Shown here: positions 1 through 6,058 of the stretch, one piece after another
How the letters are laid out: each line of letters starts with the position of its first letter
Numbering within the stretch: the stretch's first letter is position 1
Source of the DNA: Thermoplasmata archaeon
Lineage (GTDB): Archaea; Thermoplasmatota; Thermoplasmata; Thermoplasmatales; Thermoplasmataceae
Length of the DNA stretch: 12,263 bases
Assembly: GCA_021826765.1 (NCBI GenBank)
Contig: JAKAYK010000026.1
Location: 1-12,263, forward strand
Direction: 5' to 3'
Translations under genes and position numbers: made by a program
Notes under the pieces: model-generated
What the model was told of the DNA's origin: nothing
The model's input: the letters and a program-made list of their open reading frames with translations, nothing else
The model's database searches: none

Positions 1-1139
1 GAATAGATTTTCTTAGATATTATGCAATGAACCTCATTGAGAATCAGGGATTTGTCAAATTCACGGGAAAAGGGTACGAGAATGAGGAGAGCATGAGCTT
101 CATGAAGCCTTACGGAATTTTTGCAGTCATAGCTCCATTCAATTTCTATGCAATTACAGTTGGTATGGTTGCAGGGCCCCTTGTAACTGGAAATGCAGTT
201 ATACTGAAGCCATCCAGCAACATTCCCCTCTCTTCTTACCTGTATATCAGAACACTGTATGAAGCGGGAGTTCCGGAAGATGCAGTTGCATTCGTTGCTG
301 GAAATGGATCAGAGATAGGCCCCATCCTTTCAACACACAGAGACATAGCAGGCATACTGTTCACAGGATCACGGGATTCTGGAATGAGCATTTACAGGAA
401 TGCACTGAGCGGGAAACCGAAGATAGTCATCACTGAAATGGGAGGAAAGGATGCAATTATAGTTACAGAAAAAGCGAATATAGACAAAGCTGTTAATGGT
501 GTGTACAGAGCAGCTTTTGGTTATTCAGGCCAGAAATGCAGTGCATGCTCAATCGCTTATATTGGTGATAAAATATACGATACTTTTGTGGAGAAGATCA
601 GGAAGATTACTGATGGCCTCAAGATAGGAGATCCAAGGGAGGTTGATTCGTACATGGGGCCGGTCATTAACAGTGAATCTTTTGAGAAGTACAAAAAGTT
701 CATCGAAATCGCAAGAAAAGAGGGAAAAGTCATATCAGGAGGAACGGTTCTTGAGAGAGGCGGATTCTATGCAAGGCCTACACTTGTAACAGATCTGAAA
801 GAAGATTCATTCATTATAAATAACGAACTGTTCCTTCCAATTCTTGCCTTAGTAAAGGTGAAGAGCCTGGATGAGGCAATACACCGTGTAAACTCGTCAG
901 AATACGGCCTGACTGGAGGAATATTCACCGAGGACAGGGAAGAGATCAACAGGTACTTCAATGAGGCTGAGGTTGGAGTTGTTTACGCAAACAGGGAAAG
1001 AGGCGGCTCCACGGGTGCAATGGTTGGTTCCCAGCCCTTCGTCGGATGGAAGATGAGTGGTGTCAGCGGAAAGGGGACGGGATCATTCTACTACCTTCAA
1101 CAGTTTCTCAGGGAGCAATCCCAGACAATTGCTCACTGA
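1..1139 (+). CDS. Aldehyde dehydrogenase, 1-pyrroline-5-carboxylate dehydrogenase type (5' truncated by window edge)
   Basis: The reading frame is open to the left edge (first full codon at position 3, reading IDFLRYYAMN), so the first ATG at 27 is internal and the true start lies outside. About 378 codons remain of a family usually 500-550 residues long. Visible are the oxyanion Asn in APFNFYAI, the general-base Glu in EMGGKDA (codon 435-437; the usual ELGGK with Met for Leu), and the nucleophile Cys in GYSGQKCSAC (codon 537-539). The C-terminal QPFVGWKMSG and a following YLQQFL run match P5C dehydrogenases. In that family the enzyme oxidises glutamate-5-semialdehyde, in equilibrium with 1-pyrroline-5-carboxylate, to glutamate with NAD+, the second step of proline breakdown. 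No proline dehydrogenase is visible here, so another aldehyde substrate is possible. The last 32 bases overlap the 3' end of lipB on the other strand. Confidence 0.88.
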   Translation, partial: IDFLRYYAMNLIENQGFVKFTGKGYENEESMSFMKPYGIFAVIAPFNFYAITVGMVAGPLVTGNAVILKPSSNIPLSSYLYIRTLYEAGVPEDAVAFVAGNGSEIGPILSTHRDIAGILFTGSRDSGMSIYRNALSGKPKIVITEMGGKDAIIVTEKANIDKAVNGVYRAAFGYSGQKCSACSIAYIGDKIYDTFVEKIRKITDGLKIGDPREVDSYMGPVINSESFEKYKKFIEIARKEGKVISGGTVLERGGFYARPTLVTDLKEDSFIINNELFLPILALVKVKSLDEAIHRVNSSEYGLTGGIFTEDREEINRYFNEAEVGVVYANRERGGSTGAMVGSQPFVGWKMSGVSGKGTGSFYYLQQFLREQSQTIAH

Positions 1140-1806
1140 GTTTTCCCCGGTGGAAACTCTCAACACCCATATTTTCTGAAATAATTTCCATAAACAGGGC
1201 TTTTTCCTTCTCCATGTCATATTTTTTCCCACTGATTTCGCTGAGTGACGTCATGATTTCAGGCGACATTCCGCATGGATTTATGGCACTGAATTTTTGA
1301 AGGTCTGTGTTAATATTGAGGGCTGTGCCATGCATAGTTGTGCTTCCCTTTATGGAAAACCCGGTTGATCCTACTTTCCAGCCATTGTGCCATATGCCAG
1401 TTTCCCTGTGCAACCTGGATTCCACCCTGATTCCATGAGTTTTCATGTATGCAGTCTCAATTCCATGGGCCAGGTTTATTATTCCAAGAACGTTTGTTCC
1501 CAGTTTTTTCATGTTCATGATATAATATGCCACAATCTGTCCCGGCCCGTGATAGGTAATTGACCCGCCCCTCTCTATCCTTACAGGATTAGGGATTCTG
1601 CTGTCAATGTGTTCCGTGTGAATCCCACATGTGTAGGTTTCAGTATGCTCGCACAGGATTATGTGAGCCTGGGAGCCATCCTCTTCAACGTCTGAATTGA
1701 TTTTTCTCTGGAACTGGAGCACTGGCAGGTATTCTTCAATACCTCCCAGATGAAAAAAAATTTCTGCATCCTTAAGTCTGTTTTTCCAGTCTTTCTCTGA
1801 CATCAT
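1108..1806 (-). CDS. lipB: Octanoyl/lipoyl-protein transferase LipB
   Basis: LipB-family acyltransferase moving octanoyl (or lipoyl) groups onto the lipoyl domains of 2-oxoacid dehydrogenases and glycine cleavage H protein. With the start at 1806 it has 232 residues. It shows the signature RGGSITYHGPGQ (79-90), the family's catalytic Lys in GWKVGSTG (Lys144) and the catalytic Cys in INPCGM (Cys178). The frame is open up to 1866, but ATG-ATG at 1806/1803 is preferred: a GGAGAA ribosome-binding site sits about 8 bases before it, and the N-terminus then fits the family. It overlaps the end of pckG by 35 bases on the same strand, so the two are almost surely co-transcribed. It also overlaps the end of the aldehyde dehydrogenase on the other strand. 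Bacterial LipB draws octanoate from acyl carrier protein, which most archaea lack, so the donor here is unclear. The family assignment is firm, the exact donor is not. Confidence 0.9.
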   Translation of the reverse strand: MMSEKDWKNRLKDAEIFFHLGGIEEYLPVLQFQRKINSDVEEDGSQAHIILCEHTETYTCGIHTEHIDSRIPNPVRIERGGSITYHGPGQIVAYYIMNMKKLGTNVLGIINLAHGIETAYMKTHGIRVESRLHRETGIWHNGWKVGSTGFSIKGSTTMHGTALNINTDLQKFSAINPCGMSPEIMTSLSEISGKKYDMEKEKALFMEIISENMGVESFHRGKLSEQLSGIAP

Positions 1807-3628
1807 AGAATGTTCTCCAGAGTTCCTGCGGGAAAGTGTCTCCAAAGCTCCTGAAGAATGGCTCAATTAGTGTGAATTCCCCCAGGAAAGATGCGGAATC
1901 AATCTTCAGTATCTCTTCAAGGTCTTCGTCGGATATTATATCTGAGCAGTTCAGATCGAACGATCTTGGAACAAATCCCATTGGTGTGTCTGTTGCGTCC
2001 TTTATCTTGCCGTTCACCCTGGAAATTATCCATTCAACCACATGCATGTTGTTTCCGTATCCTGGCCAGATGAACTTTCCTGAAGAATCTTTCCTGAACC
2101 AGTTGACGTTGTATATCCTTGGTGGATCTGCCAGTTTCTTTCCAATGTCGATGTAATGCTGGAAATAATCACCCATGTCATAGGGCATGAAAGGCCTCAT
2201 TGCCATTGGGTCATTCCTGAGTTCCCCAACCTTGCCTATTGCGGCAGCAGTGGTTTCTACCCTCTGCATTGCACCGTACAGAACTCCCTCGTTCCAGTTT
2301 TTTGCCTCCATGACAAGAGGCAGGAGATCACTCCTCCTTCCCCCGAACAGGAAAGCGGAAACCTTTGCACCATCCACATTATCATATTCAGGAGAAAGAT
2401 ACCTGAACTGTTTTATAGGTGTTGAGAACCTCGAATTTGGATGAGCCATCTTGTCGCTCCCTTCATACTTCCTTCCCTGCCAGTCGATTAAATTCGCAGG
2501 TGTTTCTCCATCTCCCTCCCAATGGGGATTTCCGTTGTCATCAATGGCTGCATTTGTGAATATTGTATTGGATCTTATTGCTTCCATGGCCCTTGGATTC
2601 GTCCTGTCGCTGGTATGGGGCAGTACTCCAAAGAAACCGAATTCTGGATTTATTCCGGAAAGGTGGCCATCTCTCACATGCATCCAGGTTATGTCATCGC
2701 TGACAAGTGAAGTTTCCCATCCATTCATTGCATATTTTTCCGGTGGAGACAGCATTGAGAGATTTGTCTTCCCGCTTGAGCTTGGAAATGCCCCGGATAT
2801 GTAAGTTGTTTTTCCCATAGGGTCCTTAATTCCAATGAGCATCATGTGTTCAGCCATCCATCCCTCATTTTTTGCCTTGAATGATGCGATTCTGAGTGCA
2901 TGGCATTTCTTGCTGAGCAGTGCGTTTCCACCGTAGTTTGTATTGAAGCTTACCACCATGCCCATTCCATTGTTTTCTTCTGGAAAGTGCATCACGTACC
3001 TTTTCTCTGGGTTGAGATCAACTGTGGAATGAAGGCCGAGCACAAAACTGTTCTTCATTGCTATGGAACCCAGTGCCATCATTCCAACCCTCGTTATTTT
3101 GATGAGGTTAAGTACTACATACAGACTGTCGGTTAACTCTATTCCGCCATCCCCATATTCTGATTCAAGAGGACCAAGCCAGTATGGAACGACATAGAGC
3201 GTTCTCCCGTTCATTGAATTTCTGAGGTTCTCAACAGCAATTCTCATTGCTTTATTTGATTCCATGTAGTTATTTGTAGGACCTACCCTGTTGGATTTTG
3301 TGCATATATATGTATCCTTCTCAGATCTTGCAACATCAAAGTGTGGACTCCTGGAAAGGTATGAATTTGGATAGTTTTTTTCGTTGAGCCTGATGAGATC
3401 GCCACTGGACACAAGCTTTGATATTACTGCGTTTTCGTCAGAACTGTCGACAATCTTCATTTCAGATGCCCCAGTCAGAACCGCATATTCAATAATTGAA
3501 TGTGCCATTTTTCTCATTAGAATAGGATTTTTTCGCTCCATTCCCTGGACAAATGGACTTTTGCCCAATTTTTCCATGAATACCATTATCAATTCCTTTT
3601 CCGAAGCAACGTTTTCAATTCCTAACAT
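1772..3628 (-). CDS. pckG: Phosphoenolpyruvate carboxykinase, GTP-dependent
   Basis: Catalyses oxaloacetate + GTP to PEP + GDP + CO2, the entry step of gluconeogenesis, in the cytosol. It has 618 residues, the usual length for the GTP class. Family blocks in order: GRTLYVVPYWLGP (141-153), IELTDSLYVV (163-172), NYGGNALLSKKCHALRIAS (231-249, with the metal-binding Lys region), AEHM (259-262, metal-binding His261), the kinase P-loop FPSSSGKTNL (281-290), DDITWM (311-316, metal-binding Asp), NPHWEG (367-372) and the nucleotide-binding stretch WPGYGNNM (521-528). In characterised animal enzymes the P-loop reads PSACGKTN with a hyper-reactive Cys; here that position is Ser285. The ATG at 3628 follows an AGGT-containing ribosome-binding site and a TATA box. 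The lipB start lies within the last codons of the gene. The regulator at 3801 diverges from it. Confidence 0.96.
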   Translation of the reverse strand: MLGIENVASEKELIMVFMEKLGKSPFVQGMERKNPILMRKMAHSIIEYAVLTGASEMKIVDSSDENAVISKLVSSGDLIRLNEKNYPNSYLSRSPHFDVARSEKDTYICTKSNRVGPTNNYMESNKAMRIAVENLRNSMNGRTLYVVPYWLGPLESEYGDGGIELTDSLYVVLNLIKITRVGMMALGSIAMKNSFVLGLHSTVDLNPEKRYVMHFPEENNGMGMVVSFNTNYGGNALLSKKCHALRIASFKAKNEGWMAEHMMLIGIKDPMGKTTYISGAFPSSSGKTNLSMLSPPEKYAMNGWETSLVSDDITWMHVRDGHLSGINPEFGFFGVLPHTSDRTNPRAMEAIRSNTIFTNAAIDDNGNPHWEGDGETPANLIDWQGRKYEGSDKMAHPNSRFSTPIKQFRYLSPEYDNVDGAKVSAFLFGGRRSDLLPLVMEAKNWNEGVLYGAMQRVETTAAAIGKVGELRNDPMAMRPFMPYDMGDYFQHYIDIGKKLADPPRIYNVNWFRKDSSGKFIWPGYGNNMHVVEWIISRVNGKIKDATDTPMGFVPRSFDLNCSDIISDEDLEEILKIDSASFLGEFTLIEPFFRSFGDTFPQELWRTFYDVRERLEKQT

Positions 3629-3660
3629 GCAATTACCTGCTATCAGTTGATTATTTTTTT

Positions 3661-3682
3661 ATGGATATAAAGATATTGCAAT
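3661..3682 (-). promoter_or_regulatory. Promoter of pckG-lipB (TATA box plus upstream 8-bp palindrome)
   Basis: On the minus strand CTTTATATC (complement of 3664-3672) is a good archaeal TATA box. It predicts a transcript start near 3640 and a short leader before the ATG at 3628. The perfect 8-bp palindrome ATTGCAAT lies just upstream at 3675-3682, where the TFB-recognition element or an operator would be. The TATA call is by eye; no start-site data support it. Confidence 0.5.
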
Positions 3683-3760
3683 CCAGTTTATGCAAATGCA
3701 TCACTCCCCTGTCAAAAATGAAGAAGATATGAAATAATACAGGGAAACTCTCCCCATTGA

Positions 3761-3774
3761 AAAAAATTTAAATA
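3761..3774 (+). promoter_or_regulatory. Promoter of the winged-helix regulator gene
   Basis: The purine-rich stretch AAAAAATTTAAATA carries the TATA element TTTAAATA (3767-3774), preceded by A-rich DNA typical of the TFB-recognition element. A start about 25 bases downstream falls near 3794, giving a leader of only a few bases before the ATG at 3801. The GTGATC at 3793-3798 resembles a ribosome-binding site, but would lie at or near the transcript's 5' end. Confidence 0.5.
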
Positions 3775-3800
3775 GAAAGCCCGATATACACCGTGATCCT

Positions 3801-4577
3801 ATGCCAGAAAATGTTGATTTCAAGGATCTGAACATCATTGAAGTGTCTATCCTTGTTAAAATTCTGAAAGGCGAGAAAAATTTGGCAAGCATAGGAAGAA
3901 ATCTTGATCTTACCCTGCAGGGAGTCAGATATTATGTGAATTCCATGAGGAAAAAGAAATATCTGGCAGATCTGTCTGTAACACCGCAGGGATATGAATT
4001 TCTCACCAAGAGTCTGGAAACATTGAAAGGATTTCTTTCAAGCAGTTCTGATCTTCTGTACAGCATGCATGACTGGGAAATCATTTGCGATGAGGAAGTG
4101 CATGAGGGAGATACTGTGTACCTCTATATGAAAGATGGCTACCTTCATGGTTCCGGGAATGTGAAAACTGAGGCCACAGGCATAGTGAATGGTGATTCCG
4201 GTATTGGAGAGAGGGCCCTCATTCATGACATAAGAGGCATCATAGATGTCAAGTTCGGAAAAGTGTCCATACTGATAATAAAAAATATTTCATATGAGAA
4301 TCCAGTAAAATACATCGATGAAGTGACGGAAATTCTGAAGAAAGATACCGGGAAGAATATACAGGTTTTTCTTCTTGGGGAAGGAATTTTTTCAATTTTC
4401 TACAAATTTGATCATTTTGAACAGTTTGCCCCTTTGCAATCAGGTTTCGATGCTGCTACCCGTGGACTTGATGCTCTTGTGATATGTTCTGAAGAAGCGT
4501 TCAACCTAAATTTCGAGGAATTTACATTACTGAAAGAAAAGCATACTGGAATTAAAACAGAACTTCATTTTCTATAA
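3801..4577 (+). CDS. Predicted winged-helix transcriptional regulator (DUF7839-like C-terminal domain)
   Basis: This 258-residue protein has an N-terminal helix-turn-helix domain (about residues 8-75; LASIGRNLDLTLQGVRYYV looks like the turn and recognition helix, and LSVTPQGYEFL like the wing). A C-terminal region (about 95-258) follows, containing HEGDTVYLYMKDGYLH, EATGIVNGD, IRGIIDVKFGKVSIL and AATRGLDALVIC. From memory, this order resembles an archaeal family annotated as DUF7839 in halophiles, in which a MarR/Lrp-like DNA-binding domain is joined to a conserved domain of unknown function. No ligand or target is known to me. The gene diverges from pckG across a shared 172-base promoter region, so control of pckG-lipB is a reasonable but untested guess. 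A perfect AT-only inverted repeat begins at the last base of its stop codon. A DNA-binding regulator is likely; what it senses is unknown. Confidence 0.72.
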   Translation: MPENVDFKDLNIIEVSILVKILKGEKNLASIGRNLDLTLQGVRYYVNSMRKKKYLADLSVTPQGYEFLTKSLETLKGFLSSSSDLLYSMHDWEIICDEEVHEGDTVYLYMKDGYLHGSGNVKTEATGIVNGDSGIGERALIHDIRGIIDVKFGKVSILIIKNISYENPVKYIDEVTEILKKDTGKNIQVFLLGEGIFSIFYKFDHFEQFAPLQSGFDAATRGLDALVICSEEAFNLNFEEFTLLKEKHTGIKTELHFL

Positions 4578-4618
4578 ATATAAAATTAATATTATTTTTT
4601 ATAGATTAATTTTATATT
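4577..4618. repeat. 14-bp perfect inverted repeat, AT only, behind the regulator gene
   Basis: AATATAAAATTAAT (4577-4590) and ATTAATTTTATATT (4605-4618) are exact reverse complements separated by 14 bases that include six consecutive T (4595-4600). It starts on the last base of the regulator's stop codon. It could be the 3' end or terminator region of that gene, or a protein-binding site ahead of speD. An all-A/T hairpin would be weak at elevated temperature. Confidence 0.7.
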
Positions 4619-4682
4619 ATTTAAGCTGAGACAGAATAATTTAAACAATATCAAAATATAAAATTTGTGAGAACTACATAAA

Positions 4683-4741
4683 TATTTAAATAAGTTGAAT
4701 TTATGACTTATTTGTTTATGAGGTGTTTGTGATGGAGGAAG
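4683..4741 (+). promoter_or_regulatory. Promoter and leader of speD
   Basis: TATTTAAATAA (4683-4693) is a good archaeal TATA element and predicts a transcript start near 4712. The leader of about 30 bases holds a four-codon reading frame, ATG AGG TGT TTG TGA (4718-4732). Its stop overlaps an out-of-frame ATG at 4732 that has GAGGTG six bases before it. GGAGG (4734-4738) lies only three bases before the speD ATG at 4742. The rest of 4619-4682 is AT-rich with nothing else I can name. Confidence 0.5.
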
Positions 4742-5131
4742 ATGAAGGTGACCGTGGGAAATCATATTCTTGCAGATATGTATGGTATCAAGCCCGAGCT
4801 CCTGGAAAGAAAAGACACTCTGATAGATATAATTGAGGAATCTGTAAGGGTTGGAAACCTCACGAAAATATCTTCGGATTATTACCAGTTTGAGCCATCG
4901 GGGGCCAGTGGCGTCGTTCTCCTTGCAGAATCACATATTTCGTTTCATACCTGGCCTGAATTTGGATTGATAACAATAGACCTGTTCACATGCGGGGACC
5001 CGGGAAAGGCGGATGTTGCATTCGAATATATCCGGGAAGCACTTCAACCGACCGAAATAGATTTTGTAAAGAAGAAAAGAGGAGAAAAAACGCCGGAACC
5101 CATGCTTGTTCCTCAGGGCCAGGAAGCATAA
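4742..5131 (+). CDS. speD: S-adenosylmethionine decarboxylase proenzyme (pyruvoyl-dependent SpeD family)
   Basis: Makes decarboxylated S-adenosylmethionine, the aminopropyl donor for spermidine-type polyamines. It has 129 residues, the normal size of the prokaryotic class 1B enzyme. The self-processing site is LAESHISFHTWPE: cleavage between Glu63 and Ser64 turns Ser64 into the pyruvoyl cofactor. His69 and Cys84 (in LFTCG) correspond to the processing and proton-donor residues of the Thermotoga enzyme, each shifted by one position. The start at 4742 fits the family N-terminus, but its GGAGG site is unusually close (three bases). A GTG at 4748 is the alternative. In Crenarchaeota some members of this family decarboxylate arginine instead, so the substrate is probable rather than proven. 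The cation exchanger begins 11 bases downstream, probably in the same transcript. Confidence 0.9.
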   Translation: MKVTVGNHILADMYGIKPELLERKDTLIDIIEESVRVGNLTKISSDYYQFEPSGASGVVLLAESHISFHTWPEFGLITIDLFTCGDPGKADVAFEYIREALQPTEIDFVKKKRGEKTPEPMLVPQGQEA

Positions 5132-5141
5132 AGTAATAATT

Positions 5142-6056
5142 ATGAATTGGAAAAGCGTTACTGTAATTGTTGCTCTTTCCCTTCTTTCCTTTGTCCTTTC
5201 ATTGATCCACAGCATTTTCGCGTATTTATCCATAATACCTCTTTCTATATTCATACTTGATGAATCCAGTGATGCCTTTTTTGAAGAAATCTATGATTCA
5301 CTGACCCCTGCTGTGAGATATGGCCTTAGCATCACCCTTCTTGCCTTTATAGTTTCACTTGATGAAATATTGGTTTCAATCAGTTCCATAATGACTGGTT
5401 ATGCCGAAATTTCTGCAGGGGCCCTCATAGGTTCCGATGCCATAACAGTCCTTATGGTTGTTCTTATTCTTATGGCAGTAAGAAGGAAACTTGATTACAG
5501 AAAAACCATACCATACGTAATATTTCCTGCCTTCCTGATAGGGGCGGGGATTCTCTCGGAGTACCTGAATCTTTCTTGGATTTCGAATATGCTCTACGCT
5601 GCAACAATATTGATTTCAGTAGTTGTATTAATTGCTATTTCATCAAAAATATTGAAATCCACAGGAAAGATGACAAAGTCCGAAACAGGAACCCCATTTA
5701 GAAATATAGCATTTGGAGCGTTCTATCTTAGTTTTCTGACAGTTGGTGCATATTATCTTTCCTTCAGCACTGTTGAGGTCTCTTCTTACTATAATATCAG
5801 TTATTTCATTGGAGGATACGTGATAGCAGGTGTTGTCGGCTCATTGCCGGAATATTTCATGATAAGGGATTCCATGAAAAATGGCAACACAGATGACGCT
5901 TCCGGTATATTTGTTGGCAGCACGATCATAAAGGGAACTATTCTCCTTCCACTTGTTTCAATATTTTTCGGGTACTCCTATCCACTTGATAATTTCTTCA
6001 TCCTGTTTTCCATAATATGCACAGTTACCCTCATCCCTTTCATGAAGGTGAGATAG
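5142..6056 (+). CDS. Membrane cation exchanger of the CaCA (Na+/Ca2+ exchanger-like) superfamily
   Basis: This 304-residue, very hydrophobic protein has about ten membrane segments. Two related blocks mark the CaCA fold. The first half has IVSLDEILVS with the acidic pair at 74-75, then GALIGSDAIT. The second half has VVGSLPEYFM (Glu237), then GIFVGSTIIKGT. In characterised exchangers such as the Methanocaldococcus NCX protein, these duplicated alpha-repeats line the ion path and their acidic residues bind the cation. The first repeat has SLDE where SLPE is usual. The frame is open to 5106, inside speD, but the ATG at 5142 is preferred because it gives a normal membrane-protein start outside speD. 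No good ribosome-binding site precedes it, so translation may depend on speD. It ends two bases from the end of infB on the other strand. Ion specificity (Ca2+, Na+, K+, H+ or other) cannot be read from the sequence. Confidence 0.78.
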   Translation: MNWKSVTVIVALSLLSFVLSLIHSIFAYLSIIPLSIFILDESSDAFFEEIYDSLTPAVRYGLSITLLAFIVSLDEILVSISSIMTGYAEISAGALIGSDAITVLMVVLILMAVRRKLDYRKTIPYVIFPAFLIGAGILSEYLNLSWISNMLYAATILISVVVLIAISSKILKSTGKMTKSETGTPFRNIAFGAFYLSFLTVGAYYLSFSTVEVSSYYNISYFIGGYVIAGVVGSLPEYFMIRDSMKNGNTDDASGIFVGSTIIKGTILLPLVSIFFGYSYPLDNFFILFSIICTVTLIPFMKVR

Positions 6057-6058
6057 TA

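Noticed and set aside
1807..1866. Longer start for lipB at 1866
   Set aside because: It adds 20 residues with no family match and increases the overlap with pckG; a GGAGAA site precedes the ATG pair at 1806/1803.
1836..3650. Several plus-strand open frames opposite pckG (for example 1836-2156, 2451-2804, 2900-3136, 3384-3650)
   Set aside because: They mirror the codon structure of the strongly supported PEP carboxykinase gene, resemble no family and lack convincing start signals.
5106..5141. Longer start for the exchanger inside speD
   Set aside because: The added residues are charged and unlike a membrane-protein start; ATG at 5142 lies cleanly after speD.
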